From Cyclobacteriaceae bacterium YHN15 (lineage in GTDB: Bacteria; Bacteroidota; Bacteroidia; Cytophagales; Cyclobacteriaceae): a stretch of DNA of 64,000 nt. The stretch is from assembly GCA_003797895.1 (NCBI GenBank), contig RKQB01000005.1, forward strand, positions 186,001 to 250,000, written 5' to 3'. A model generated the notes under the pieces. The model saw only the letters and a program-made list of their open reading frames with translations, ran no database searches and was not told where the DNA came from. The translations under genes were made by a program, and so were the position numbers. This document shows, in pieces, positions 18,266 to 27,327 of the stretch; the first letter of the stretch is position 1; each line of letters starts with the position of its first letter.

Positions 18266-19738
18266 TTAAGAAATTACTTCCCCAAAAAGTGTTGCTGCGG
18301 AACATTCCATAATCCTGACTTTTACGTAATCTCCTTTTTTGTATCCCTTATTGGGTATAATTACAACTTTGTTGGCGGAATTTCTTCCCTTCAATTGATT
18401 TTCCGAACGCTTTGATGTTCCTTCAATCAGGATTTCCTGGATTTTGCCTAAATCCAATTGGTTACGCTCGAGTGATAATGTTGCTTGTTTTTCGATTATC
18501 TCAGCCAATCTTCTTTTTTTTGTCAACAAAGGAATATCATCTTTATATTTTTTTGCAGCAAGCGTTCCAGGTCTTTCCGAATAATAGAACATATAGGAGA
18601 AATCGTACTTGACTATATCCATTAGCGTCAGCGTATCCTGATGTTCCTCTTCTGTTTCCGTACAAAAACCCGCAATCATATCGGAAGAAATACCGCATTC
18701 TATCCCTAAAATTTCTCTTATTGCCCTGACTCTGTCCAAATACCATTCCCTATCGTAGGTTCTGTTCATCAATTCCAAAACCCTTGAATTACCACTTTGT
18801 ACAGGAAGGTGAATGTATTTACAGATGTTGCCATACTTTTTTATGGTGAACAGTACTTCATCAGTAATATCTTTTGGATGTGAGGTTGAGAACCGTACTC
18901 TTAAAAGTGGGCTAACCTGTGCTACCATTTCCAAAAGACGGGCAAAGTTGACTACTTCTGAAACATTTTCTTCTTTTTTGTTCAACCTGGCTTTATTGTT
19001 TTCTTCCGGAGACCATTTATAGGAATCTACATTTTGTCCCAAAAGTGTAACTTCCCTATAACCATTTTCAAAAAGTTCTTTTGCCTCTTTTACGATGGAA
19101 TGAGGATCACGGCTTCTCTCCCTACCTCTTGTGAATGGCACTACACAGAAAGAACACATATTGTCACAACCTCTCATGATAGAAATAAAGGCGCTCACTC
19201 CATTGGAGTTAAGTCGAACGGGCGATATGTCTGCATAGGTTTCTTCCCTTGAAAGGAAAGTGTTAATACCCTTGTTCCCATCTTCTGCGGAAGATACCAA
19301 GTTGGGCAGGTCCCTGTAAGCATCTGGTCCCACTACCACATCCACAATTTTCTCCTCTTCAAGCAGTTTCTCTTTTAGCCTTTCCGCCATACAACCTAGA
19401 ACACCAATGGTCAACTCAGGCTTATTTTTCTTCACTGTATTGAATTGATTCAATCTCTTTCTGACAGTTTGTTCAGCTTTTTCCCTGATCGAACAGGTAT
19501 TCAAAAAAATCACATCAGCCTGTTCATAATCCGAAGTGGTGTCAAATCCATTTTCTTTCATGATGGAAGCCACAATCTCCGAATCGGAAAAATTCATCTG
19601 ACATCCATAAGATTCTATGTAAAGCTTTTTGGATTTCCCCGTATTTTCTTCCTCTGTGGTTTTAAAATCACATGCCTGTGCCTCTTCCGGAGCAATAATA
19701 TCTATGTCTTTAATTAAGTTTTCCATGGATGTAATCAA
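18266..19738 (-). CDS. miaB: tRNA-2-methylthio-N6-dimethylallyladenosine synthase MiaB
   Basis: 490 residues (a second ATG at 19726 is equally possible). MiaB is a radical-SAM enzyme that methylthiolates A37 of tRNAs reading U-starting codons. The N-terminal UPF0004 domain has the auxiliary-cluster cysteines in [26 protein letters not shown] and [12 protein letters not shown]; the radical-SAM motif is [19 protein letters not shown] with the CxxxCxxC spacing; the TRAM domain forms the end ([18 protein letters not shown]). First gene of a five-gene envelope-related operon; the linkage is common in Bacteroidota by my impression. Confidence 0.96.
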   Translation of the reverse strand: MITSMENLIKDIDIIAPEEAQACDFKTTEEENTGKSKKLYIESYGCQMNFSDSEIVASIMKENGFDTTSDYEQADVIFLNTCSIREKAEQTVRKRLNQFNTVKKNKPELTIGVLGCMAERLKEKLLEEEKIVDVVVGPDAYRDLPNLVSSAEDGNKGINTFLSREETYADISPVRLNSNGVSAFISIMRGCDNMCSFCVVPFTRGRERSRDPHSIVKEAKELFENGYREVTLLGQNVDSYKWSPEENNKARLNKKEENVSEVVNFARLLEMVAQVSPLLRVRFSTSHPKDITDEVLFTIKKYGNICKYIHLPVQSGNSRVLELMNRTYDREWYLDRVRAIREILGIECGISSDMIAGFCTETEEEHQDTLTLMDIVKYDFSYMFYYSERPGTLAAKKYKDDIPLLTKKRRLAEIIEKQATLSLERNQLDLGKIQEILIEGTSKRSENQLKGRNSANKVVIIPNKGYKKGDYVKVRIMECSAATLFGEVIS

Positions 19739-19956
19739 TTTGCGTTGCGAAATTAAGAAAATACCGACAAAATGACAGTGTTGTTTTGTTATTTTCTTGA
19801 TTGACGGGCCTTATCTTTCCTGAAAGAATAATATAGCGAAGGGCAAAAATATGATAAATTAAATTTGCCGTAAATGTTAAAAGAGGCTGCCCTTAATTTG
19901 GAACAACCTCATGAAATATTTTTTTCTGTTGTAAGGGTTTATTAAGACTGGAAATT

Positions 19957-21381
19957 CTAGTATTTTCTAATATTCATTAATTGGTTTTTCAGGTTTGGTT
20001 CTGTCTCAATCAGCTGCCCAAATCTAATCTTGCTTTCAAAAGAGCTTCCGATAATTTCTCTGTCCCAAGTTTTCAATCTTGCTTCCGGTGTGGATATGCC
20101 ACTGATATGGTCAAGTGTAAGCTTAAGCAAAAGTTCTTCAATATCGCCAAGTGGCAACAACCTGTTTTGGTTGATTAACTCTCTGCCTTGAATATTGGGG
20201 AAAAAACCATTGGAAAATTCTGATTCCCCATTCTTGTTGGCATCCTTAAATACAATGGGTAATATTCCGTATTTATTATTGGGATTATCTTCATCTTCCA
20301 AGGGGATTGAACCCACATTTTTTCCCACAGTAATGTCTCCCACCAAGAATACGTCCATGTAAGGTTTCAGACCATTAATGATCAACTCACTGGCAGATGC
20401 AGTCCTTCCAGAGGTGATTACGTACACCCTGTTTCCTTTAAGAATTGGACCTAAATTTTCGGATTTTGCGACAAATTTTGTTTCTACATTTTGGAAATCC
20501 TCAAATCCTGAGAGGAAAGTGTTGAATACTCTTTTTGAAAACACATCCTGACCAGTAACATTGGGAGCAATCAAACTCCCAAGATTTATTGCGCTACTTA
20601 CAAACCCTCCACCATTATACCTGAAATCCAATATCAGGTGATTTATTCCCTCAGCTTTGAACCTGCCAAAAATCTCATCCATCTTATCGTTATAAACAGT
20701 AGGATTTTGGGTAGTCCCAGGGGCAAAAAAATGGTAAATCACGTATCCAACTTTTTCATTGTTAACCATATAAATGGAATCTAAAAAATTCGGATCTTCT
20801 GCTATTTCCATTACCCCCAGACTAAATTCCGGGAGTGGTTTATAGGTATTGGTTTCAGGATCGAATCTGAAAGCAGTAACGGAATGGTTCTCAGATCTTT
20901 TTCTTAATAAATTTTGGTAATTATCCAAAGTCATCCTTTCTCCATTGATCCTCTCGATCCGGTCACCTCTTTTCAAACCAGCCGCCTCTGCAGGACTTCC
21001 TTTTTTTACATAAGAAATAAAAGCAATGACATTGTTATTGGTCTGACTTTCCCGTGCCAACAATATTTCATATCCTGACTCCAAACTTACACCTTGTAAG
21101 CTATTTATCAGTTCCTGGTAATCAGGATAAATGGCTGAAAACTTATCTGTGGGTCTGAAGAGTAAGGATTCAAAGTAGTTTTCAGGATCTGATTCTACTG
21201 AAACCGGTCTTCTCATGTCGTCCAACCAAAAGTACACCTGGTCCATAACATCCTGAATCCAATTATTGATGGCTGCTGTGGGTGAAATTTCCGGTTCGAC
21301 TTTTTCCTGGCAGGCATTCAAAACCATTAATGCTACCAGCATTACCAGTAAATGGATTTTTTTCATGAACGGGTTATTCAT
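19957..21381 (-). CDS. S41 family C-terminal-processing-type protease, lipoprotein
   Basis: 474 residues. Lipobox VLNAC near residue 24 anchors it to the periplasmic face of a membrane. A helical N-terminal region with the typical NNWIQDVMDQVYFWLDDM precedes a PDZ domain (SYVKKGSPAEAAGLKRGDRIERINGE) and the S41 catalytic core: FRYNGGGFVSSAINLGS, catalytic Ser in TSGRTASASELIINGLK and Lys in GDITVGKNVGS. These enzymes cut unstructured C-termini of envelope proteins. Stands alone. A weak, imperfect hairpin downstream (about 19880-19910) may be its terminator. Confidence 0.9.
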   Translation of the reverse strand: MNNPFMKKIHLLVMLVALMVLNACQEKVEPEISPTAAINNWIQDVMDQVYFWLDDMRRPVSVESDPENYFESLLFRPTDKFSAIYPDYQELINSLQGVSLESGYEILLARESQTNNNVIAFISYVKKGSPAEAAGLKRGDRIERINGERMTLDNYQNLLRKRSENHSVTAFRFDPETNTYKPLPEFSLGVMEIAEDPNFLDSIYMVNNEKVGYVIYHFFAPGTTQNPTVYNDKMDEIFGRFKAEGINHLILDFRYNGGGFVSSAINLGSLIAPNVTGQDVFSKRVFNTFLSGFEDFQNVETKFVAKSENLGPILKGNRVYVITSGRTASASELIINGLKPYMDVFLVGDITVGKNVGSIPLEDEDNPNNKYGILPIVFKDANKNGESEFSNGFFPNIQGRELINQNRLLPLGDIEELLLKLTLDHISGISTPEARLKTWDREIIGSSFESKIRFGQLIETEPNLKNQLMNIRKY

Positions 21382-21476
21382 AATGTTGCTGATTTGTCAA
21401 TTAACCAATAATTTTTTGAGAAGTTTTAATTATAACGATTTCTTTTAAAAAATGGATCAAATAATGATACAAAAAA

Positions 21477-21497
21477 AACACCTCAGTAAGAGGTGTT
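21477..21497 (-). terminator. Intrinsic terminator of the FtsE-like gene
   Basis: Stem 21477-21484 with 21490-21497 (eight pairs, five-base loop); on the minus strand it is followed by a run of T. It overlaps the stop codon at 21483. Confidence 0.85.
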
Positions 21498-22199
21498 GAT
21501 GGTAATATCTGATGTTTTGCTGTCCAGCAGTTTGCCTTTCTCGCATTTGAGTACCCGATAAGGATATTTTCTGAGTAAATCATGGTTGTGTGTCGCCATT
21601 AATACCGCCGTTCCTTCCTTGTTGATTTCCTGAAACAGCTTGAAAATACCATCCGCTACATCCGGATCTAGGTTTCCTGTTGGTTCATCAGCTAGTAAAA
21701 TGGAAGGCTGATTAATCAAAGCCCTTGCAATGACCACACGTTGTTGTTCACCACCTGAAAGCTGGTGCGGCATTCTACTGGAAGCATCAGCAAGACCAAC
21801 TTTCAGCAATACTTCGGTCATCCTTTTTTTCATTTTGGATTTATCTGTCCAGCCAGTAGCCCTCATGACGAAAAAGAGATTATCCGCCACTGTACGGTCC
21901 GTGAAGAGCTGAAAATCCTGGAAAACGATTCCTAATTTTCTTCTGAGAAACGGAATTTCCTGTTTTTTTATATTTTCCAAATGAAAACCAACGATTTCAG
22001 CTTTGCCCAGTTTAAGAGGAAGATCTGCATAAAGTGTTTTAAGCAGGGAACTTTTTCCACTTCCCGTCCTTCCGATAAGAAAGACAAATTCATCTTTGTC
22101 AATGGAGAAATCAACATCTGAAAGTATCGCGTCCAATCCCTGAAAAATACAGGAATTTTCTACTTTGATGATGGGTTCACTAGTAAAAACCATGCTCAT
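21483..22199 (-). CDS. ftsE: FtsE-like ABC transporter ATP-binding protein
   Basis: 238 residues. Complete ABC ATPase: Walker A GRTGSGKSS (residues 43-51), Q-loop VFQDFQLF, signature LSGGEQQRV, Walker B ILLADEPTGNLDP and switch ATHNHDLL. The FQDFQLF and PTGNLD wording, the short length and the lack of a fused membrane domain are closest to FtsE, which works with FtsX to activate peptidoglycan hydrolases at division. ftsX is not adjacent, so a LolD/MacB-type assignment is not excluded. It overlaps the upstream small gene by four bases (ATGA). Confidence 0.85.
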   Translation of the reverse strand: MSMVFTSEPIIKVENSCIFQGLDAILSDVDFSIDKDEFVFLIGRTGSGKSSLLKTLYADLPLKLGKAEIVGFHLENIKKQEIPFLRRKLGIVFQDFQLFTDRTVADNLFFVMRATGWTDKSKMKKRMTEVLLKVGLADASSRMPHQLSGGEQQRVVIARALINQPSILLADEPTGNLDPDVADGIFKLFQEINKEGTAVLMATHNHDLLRKYPYRVLKCEKGKLLDSKTSDITINTSY

Positions 22200-22399
22200 A
22201 GTTCAAGTTTTTGAAGTTTTCCAAAAGGTAATTGATTGATTAGTGTTTCCAGCTCTTCTTCCTTACCTTCCAATCCGAATTTTTCCAGATTTTTCATAGG
22301 TCTATCTGCTCTGAAGTAGGCCACCAACACAAAGTTTTCATCCCTTATCTGGATGTAATCTGGTATTTTTGCTTTTCCTTTTACTTTTATGATATACAT
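22196..22399 (-). CDS. Small conserved hypothetical protein coupled to ftsE
   Basis: 67 residues, soluble. A predicted beta-strand start (MYIIKVKGKAKIPDYIQIRDE, then FVLVAYFRAD) and a helical end (KEEELETLINQLPFGKLQKLEL). No domain is recognised. Its stop overlaps the start of the FtsE-like gene by four bases, which argues strongly that it is translated and works in the same unit. It is too short for confident assignment by motif. Confidence 0.6.
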   Translation of the reverse strand: MYIIKVKGKAKIPDYIQIRDENFVLVAYFRADRPMKNLEKFGLEGKEEELETLINQLPFGKLQKLEL

Positions 22400-22516
22400 C
22401 GAAAAGAAGGTTTAAATAACGATGAGTTCGTTTGGTAATTACTCGAAAGCGCTGAATATGTTTTGAGAATGCTAGGAGAGAAGTAGATTACAATTGAATC
22501 AACCCATTTTCCCAGA

Positions 22517-23176
22517 TTATTTTCCGGCAGCTTTTGCATGGTCGGCCAGGAATTGGGCAAGACCGGAATCTGTTAATGGATGCTTCAACAAGCCCGTGAT
22601 TACTTTCAATGGGCAGGTTGCCACATCTGCTCCTATTTCCGCACATTTGATCAAATGCATGGTGTGTCTGATGGAAGCAGCCAATACCTGGGTAGCATAC
22701 CCATAGTTGTCGTAAATGTTCACAATTTGTTCGATCAGTTCCAAACCATCATAGGAAATGTCATCCAGTCTACCCACAAAAGGAGAAATATAGGTGGCAC
22801 CTGCTTTGGCGGCAATAATGGCCTGACCTGGACCAAATATCAGCGTACAGTTTGTCCGGATACCTTCACTGCTGAAATATTTTATAGCCTTTACTCCTTC
22901 TTTGATCATGGGTATTTTCACAACGATCTTGTCATCTATCTTTGCCAATTCCTTACCTTCTCTGATCATACCCTCAAAATCAGTTGCGATTACCTCTGCG
23001 CTGACATTGTCATCCACAATATCGCAAATTGCCTTGTAGTGTGCTTTTACATTGGCATCCCCGCTGATTCCTTCTTTAGCCATCAGAGAAGGATTCGTAG
23101 TAACACCATCCAATACTCCCAGATCATAGGCTTCTTTGATTTCATTTAGATTGGCGGTATCAATAAAGAATTTCAT
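22517..23176 (-). CDS. fsa: Transaldolase / fructose-6-phosphate aldolase family enzyme
   Basis: 219 residues, the short (type 3B) transaldolase form. The family wording runs throughout: [30 protein letters not shown] (residues 2-31), the Schiff-base lysine in IVVKIPM (about residue 87), [54 protein letters not shown]. Members interconvert sugar phosphates in the non-oxidative pentose phosphate route or split fructose-6-phosphate; sequence reading alone does not decide which. Upstream TAACTTTG (23213-23206) is a good -7 box. Confidence 0.93.
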   Translation of the reverse strand: MKFFIDTANLNEIKEAYDLGVLDGVTTNPSLMAKEGISGDANVKAHYKAICDIVDDNVSAEVIATDFEGMIREGKELAKIDDKIVVKIPMIKEGVKAIKYFSSEGIRTNCTLIFGPGQAIIAAKAGATYISPFVGRLDDISYDGLELIEQIVNIYDNYGYATQVLAASIRHTMHLIKCAEIGADVATCPLKVITGLLKHPLTDSGLAQFLADHAKAAGK

Positions 23177-23205
23177 ATGGTTTAATTTATAGTTTACAGA
23201 GGTAA

Positions 23206-23213
23206 CAAAGTTA
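23206..23213 (-). promoter_or_regulatory. -7 box (TAACTTTG) of the transaldolase gene
   Basis: Exact TAnnTTTG on the minus strand, 30 bases before the ATG at 23176. The -33 element is weak. Confidence 0.4.
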
Positions 23214-23425
23214 ATCGAATAATGGGGAATTGGAAGTTTGTCGAAGTGAAAGATTGCAAATTTCCGTGAAAAGTATGGTTTCGAATTTAAGTCCTACCTG
23301 GTCCAAATAATCAGGTTAAGATATACTATTAGCCCAAGGCATAACGGGAAAGGGTGTATAAAATTTTCGCAACGGATAAAAGAGCACCATTAAAATTAAA
23401 CAATTAGTTATTTGAATAAAAAAAA
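23214..23425. other. Gene-free interval
   Basis: About 210 bases between the transaldolase promoter and the SRP RNA 3' end. I see no coding frame or strong fold; one short hairpin (ACCTG/CAGGT near 23296-23316) is the only structure. Confidence 0.4.
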
Positions 23426-23508
23426 GAAGCGGCATCGCACCGCTACAACCGCCTACCCTTGCTTCCTTCCGGACCTGGGGGATTCAGCAGGAGCTGGTCG
23501 TGCCGCTA
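23426..23508 (-). ncRNA. ffs: Small signal recognition particle RNA (4.5S-type)
   Basis: Read on the minus strand this holds the universally conserved SRP apical domain: CCCCCAGGTCCGG, then GGAAGGAAGCA and AGGGTAG, closed by a long imperfect stem whose ends are AGCGGCA (23507-23501 side) and TGCCGCT (23434-23428 side). A T run follows the 3' end (A run on the plus strand at 23419-23426). The RNA binds Ffh (SRP54) and guides membrane proteins to FtsY. About 80 nt, as expected for the short bacterial form. Ends are estimated from the closing stem. Confidence 0.93.
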
Positions 23509-23651
23509 GGTTGTAAAGATAAAGCAAATTTATCATCCAGCAAAAGCCATTTTGGAATTACAGCCTTTTAAAAGCTAAATCGTTAAGATTCAAGGGGAAA
23601 ATTTTTGGCAAAGTTTTTGCAAGATTTTAAGCAATAAAAACAAATTTTATT

Positions 23652-23948
23652 ATGAAAAAAGTATTGATTTTATTGGTTTCAGTGGTTTTATTAGGTGGAT
23701 GTGCGGTAAGACCTGAGTTCCAACAAGGCATGACTGAAAGGAAATTTTTAAGACAGAATAAAGAGGCAGTGTTATCTGGGATGGATGAAAACTCGAAAAC
23801 TTATAGGGTAAACAGAGGGGATCGTTTTTATGTTTTGGCAACTTTTGAAAATGGTAAATTGATAAAATTGGAAGAAAAAGAAACGGTTACTGGATGGCCC
23901 CCAAGCCAACCATCAGGGAATCAGCCTGATGGTAACAATTTAGATTGA
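23652..23948 (+). CDS. Small lipoprotein
   Basis: 98 residues. Signal peptide ending VLLGGC (Cys17). The mature segment includes FQQGMTERKFLRQNKEAVLSGMDENSKTYRVNRG, a pattern like the short BamE-like or SmpA-like folds (a helix with a conserved 'gMte.evl' style followed by strands), and then VLATFENGKLIKLEEKE and a flexible Pro/Asn-rich tail. The resemblance is faint. A strong terminator follows directly. It is a single-gene unit in front of the convergent amidoligase cluster. Confidence 0.6.
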   Translation: MKKVLILLVSVVLLGGCAVRPEFQQGMTERKFLRQNKEAVLSGMDENSKTYRVNRGDRFYVLATFENGKLIKLEEKETVTGWPPSQPSGNQPDGNNLD

Positions 23949-23969
23949 CAACTCTTTTCCAATATTGGG

Positions 23970-24001
23970 AAAACCCCGAAATGTGAATTTTTCGGGGTTT
24001 T
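23970..24001 (+). terminator. Intrinsic terminator of the small lipoprotein gene
   Basis: AAAACCCCGAAA (23970-23981) pairs perfectly with 23990-24001, followed by T-rich sequence. It may also end leaky transcripts from the minus strand cluster. Confidence 0.9.
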
Positions 24002-24087
24002 ACTTTTTCAATATAAACTCACACAAAAACTTAGGCAGTTTTAAATTGCTAAATATTTATTCTTAGAAAAAGGTTGGGCAGGATTAT

Positions 24088-25278
24088 TTATTTTTCAAAA
24101 AGCCCTATTGTGCCGCCAACCCAATCTTTATCTTTATTGAACTTCACACCGATCATTTCTCCCCGACTCAATCTGACCACATTACTTAACAAGGTCGGAT
24201 TTTCATCTTCCTCTGGCCAAACAGCCAAGACCCTGACTTCTGCTTTGACACTTCCTTCAATAGCTTTGACTATTGGTGCATAGTGGACTTTTTTCTGAAG
24301 AATATATAGGTCTTTTTCCTTCACAGCTTCTATGTCCGATTTCTTAACATTAAAAATCACTCCAGATCCTGAAAAAGAGAATAACGGTTTCAATACAAAG
24401 TTCTCAAGATCATTTGGAATTTCCTTCAAATCGCTTAATAAGGTTGACTTTATAAAATAAGGACCTGAAATATAGGGAAGAATATATTTGCTTATCCTGT
24501 AAAACCAGTTGGGATGACCAGCCCATTCCACATCCAGTTTATCCATGAAGGAAAACTGGAGTTGGAGATCTTTTCTGCTCTCTAATTCATCAAAAATTAC
24601 TCTGTTATAAATTCGTTTGATCAGTATTTCTTGCCCTGCTTCATTTTTGTAATAAAGCTTATCACCTCTTTTGATCACCTCAGTAACGCATACAATGGGA
24701 ATACCCAAATCTCTCTTACAATAGTAAAAATCTATTTTGGTATTCTGTTTTTCCGGCTCGATTTCAAGCAAGATGACATGCTTGGGGTCATTGCCGTTTA
24801 GAATAGTCTTTCTGAGTAAAAAATAATAACCCTCCTCATCCAAGCCATTGAGATAGGGAGAAAGTTCACTTAAAAATGGGTAGACCTTCGTGAATTTTTT
24901 ATAAACATGAGGCTGAAAATTGAATATGGAAGGAAATCCTTGAGCTTCTATCAGCTTGGGTATTATTTTCCCATTTTCTTCGCAAATACCAAAATCAATT
25001 GCAATGAAATTGGTATGATCGTCCTCATTTGGGACATTATAATTAACCAAAAGTGATTTTTTGGTAAGTTCTTTGAAATCTTTTTTCTTGATAAAATCGA
25101 TGAGTTGTTGACAACCGTCAAGAAGTTGTGATTGCAGCTCTTTAGTGATGAATAACGGGGTTTCCGCTACTCGGAAGGTTGGTAAATAATCAAAATCCGA
25201 TTGGATGTCATCCAAAAAAGACTGATATATCGATTTGTCGAAACTTTTATTGAAAAGTTCCCGGTAATTTTGAATCAT
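24088..25278 (-). CDS. ATP-grasp-like ligase, apparently circularly permuted
   Basis: 396 residues, cytosolic. The metal-binding half is in the N-terminal part: FIAIDFGI (91-98) and IPKLIEAQGFPS (106-117), where the second is like the E-x-N element of the fold. The nucleotide-binding half follows much later: FVLKPLFSFSGSGVIF (294-309), a glycine loop after a KP motif, then LQKK (327-330) and KAEVRVLAV (345-353). This order is the reverse of classical ATP-grasp and matches circularly permuted members such as those near GCS2/transglutaminase genes. Expected chemistry: ATP-driven acyl-phosphate formation and amide bonding. Last gene of the cluster, 10 bases after the amidotransferase. Confidence 0.65.
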   Translation of the reverse strand: MIQNYRELFNKSFDKSIYQSFLDDIQSDFDYLPTFRVAETPLFITKELQSQLLDGCQQLIDFIKKKDFKELTKKSLLVNYNVPNEDDHTNFIAIDFGICEENGKIIPKLIEAQGFPSIFNFQPHVYKKFTKVYPFLSELSPYLNGLDEEGYYFLLRKTILNGNDPKHVILLEIEPEKQNTKIDFYYCKRDLGIPIVCVTEVIKRGDKLYYKNEAGQEILIKRIYNRVIFDELESRKDLQLQFSFMDKLDVEWAGHPNWFYRISKYILPYISGPYFIKSTLLSDLKEIPNDLENFVLKPLFSFSGSGVIFNVKKSDIEAVKEKDLYILQKKVHYAPIVKAIEGSVKAEVRVLAVWPEEDENPTLLSNVVRLSRGEMIGVKFNKDKDWVGGTIGLFEK

Positions 25279-25288
25279 ACATCAAAGA

Positions 25289-26113
25289 TTAAACTAAAAT
25301 TTCTTGCTGTTCCCTGATTTTTTTTATGGACATCCTTAGAAAGTTCGGGATTAGGGTTTCATTTGTTTTGTAAATCGTATGTTCTTCCACCACATGTTCA
25401 AGCATGAGCAGGTATCTTGTCTTTCCCTTAAGGGCAATAATTTCATCCCTGACTTCATGCTTTTTCAAATGGCTGAGGAAACCGACCGGATCCGCTTCCG
25501 GATGAAACTGCGTCCCTACCAATTCAGGAGAAAAACGGATAGCCATGATCGCCCTTTCGTATTCGACGTAATCCCGGATTTTCTCCAAAGAAATGATTTC
25601 TGCCCCCATTTCTTTGAAACGTTTTTGATGGGGTTGCACAACCTGATAATCTCTGGAATCAATGGCCCAAAAAGGATTGTCAAGTCCTTCCAATAAAGGG
25701 TCGTTCAAACCTGGTTCTGTTTTATGAACCGTTAGCACGCCAAAGGAAGTTGATTTTCTTTTATTGACCTCAGCTAAACCAAAATGCTTCACTGCCATTT
25801 GAAAAGAATGACATATGAACATCATATATTTCTTTTTTTGATTGTTAAGGTTCCAGTTGTAAATATCGTCTAGCAATTTAGTGAATTTCACATCCCAAAT
25901 CCCATCACCTTCCAAAGGGTTGCCAGGTCCACCTGAAGAAATGAATAAGTTAAATTCGTTGACATCAGGCATTTCATGTTTTACCCTAACATCAAACACA
26001 TGTAGTTTCAGGTCTTCTTCAAATCTCCCTACGATATCATGTATACATCTCATACCCTGATTGGGTTTGCCATTGTACATATCCAACAAAGCGACTTTGA
26101 TTTTATCCTGCAT
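25289..26113 (-). CDS. Class I glutamine amidotransferase-like protein
   Basis: 274 residues from ATG 26113 (longer frame from 26194 would add 27 hydrophobic residues outside the family). Reads as a GMP-synthase-type glutaminase: ISSGGPGNP (59-66), the nucleophile elbow FICHSFQM with Cys101, and TQFHPEADP with His204 and Glu206 completing the triad. It would release ammonia from glutamine, or cleave a gamma-glutamyl bond as PuuD-type members do. A C-terminal extension of about 60 residues follows. It is fourth in the five-gene amidoligase cluster. Confidence 0.85.
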   Translation of the reverse strand: MQDKIKVALLDMYNGKPNQGMRCIHDIVGRFEEDLKLHVFDVRVKHEMPDVNEFNLFISSGGPGNPLEGDGIWDVKFTKLLDDIYNWNLNNQKKKYMMFICHSFQMAVKHFGLAEVNKRKSTSFGVLTVHKTEPGLNDPLLEGLDNPFWAIDSRDYQVVQPHQKRFKEMGAEIISLEKIRDYVEYERAIMAIRFSPELVGTQFHPEADPVGFLSHLKKHEVRDEIIALKGKTRYLLMLEHVVEEHTIYKTNETLIPNFLRMSIKKIREQQEILV

Positions 26114-26217
26114 ATTGATTAGAAATTTGAGAAACAAGTTAATGGATAATGTCCATTGAATAAGGAGAACTTTACAAGAAAATACTTCATTCAACCAAAT
26201 TGCTCATTATTACATTA

Positions 26218-27324
26218 TCAGATACCTTTGGTAAACTCTCCAACAATAAAATCCACAACTTTTTCAAGATTATTGCTTTCCTTGAATATTTCCAGTTGTC
26301 TGTCGGCCCCGGTTCCTTCTGCAAGTATTTTATGGATGAAGTTGATTTCATCCCTACTTCCCAATTCATCCACCACATCATCAATAAATTCAAGCAATTC
26401 CAACATGAGAGCTTTATATTCCACTTCTTTCTTTTGCCCGAAGTCAATCATCAAACCCTCTGTTCCATATCTTGCTGCACGAAATTTATTTTCCCGTATC
26501 AAAGCAATCCTATAAATATTGAAACTGGTATTCATCATGTGCATTTTGTAGAGTTTGGCTACAACTGCCTGGATTAAAGCGACTATACAAATGGTCTCAT
26601 CTACAGTAAGGCACATGTCACAGATCCTGAATTCAATGGTACTGAAAAATGGATGTATCCTTAGGTCCCACCATATTTTTTTTGGATTGTCTATACAGTT
26701 GGTTTTTACCAAAGTGTCCATAAAGTTGTCGTAGGACTGGACCGAATCAAAATATTCCGGTAAACCTGTTCTAGGAAATTTGGCGAAAACATGAGCTCTG
26801 TATGCCTTGAATCCTGTGTCCCTACCTTCCCAAAAAGGGGAATTGGTGGAAAGTGCATAAATATGTGGCAGGAAATAACAAGCCTGATTCATAATATGTA
26901 AGGCTATTTCCCTATTTTCTATTCCCACATGGACATGCAGGCCAAAAATCAAATTGGACCTTGCGGTGTCCTGTAACTCTTTGACAATATGATGATATCT
27001 GGGATCATCAGTAATGGGTTGGTCCTGCCATTTGGCAAAGGGGTGGGTTCCTGAGGCTCCAACGATCAGGTTCTGTTCCGAAGCAAGATCTACAATCTTT
27101 CTCCTCAAGTAAGACACCTCTTTTCTCGCATCCGATATGTTTTGACAAATATTGGTTCCCACTTCCACAACGGATTGATGCATTTCGGCCTTGACTTGCT
27201 CTTTGAGAAAGATTTTAGCTCCTTCCACTATTTTGGACATATGAGACCTAAGGTCCCTGGTTTCAGGGTCTATGATTTGGTATTCCTCCTCGACCCCCAA
27301 AGTAAAAACGGGTAACTTCCTCAT
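26218..27324 (-). CDS. Carboxylate-amine ligase, GCS2 (YbdK-like) family
   Basis: 368 residues. GCS2-fold enzymes activate a carboxylate with ATP and join it to an amine; the founding activity is gamma-glutamylcysteine synthesis. Marks are TLGVEEEYQIIDPE (8-21), EMHQSVVEVGT (47-57), LIFGLHVHVGIEN (125-137), WWDLRIHPFFSTIEFRICDM with the conserved Glu, and a Lys/Arg set later (NKFRAARYGTEG). It is of the stand-alone ~370-residue type, not the plant/proteobacterial Gsh1. The start lies only three bases after the RimK-like gene's stop, so they are surely co-transcribed. The substrate is unknown. Confidence 0.9.
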   Translation of the reverse strand: MRKLPVFTLGVEEEYQIIDPETRDLRSHMSKIVEGAKIFLKEQVKAEMHQSVVEVGTNICQNISDARKEVSYLRRKIVDLASEQNLIVGASGTHPFAKWQDQPITDDPRYHHIVKELQDTARSNLIFGLHVHVGIENREIALHIMNQACYFLPHIYALSTNSPFWEGRDTGFKAYRAHVFAKFPRTGLPEYFDSVQSYDNFMDTLVKTNCIDNPKKIWWDLRIHPFFSTIEFRICDMCLTVDETICIVALIQAVVAKLYKMHMMNTSFNIYRIALIRENKFRAARYGTEGLMIDFGQKKEVEYKALMLELLEFIDDVVDELGSRDEINFIHKILAEGTGADRQLEIFKESNNLEKVVDFIVGEFTKGI

Positions 27325-27327
27325 TTT

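Noticed and set aside
19880..19910. Weak hairpin after the S41 protease gene as a firm terminator
   Set aside because: GAGG/CCTC pairing is interrupted by mismatches, so it was only mentioned, not listed.
22580..23149. 189-codon plus-strand frame opposite the transaldolase gene
   Set aside because: Antisense to a clear family gene; translation has no domain and unusual His/Cys/Phe content.
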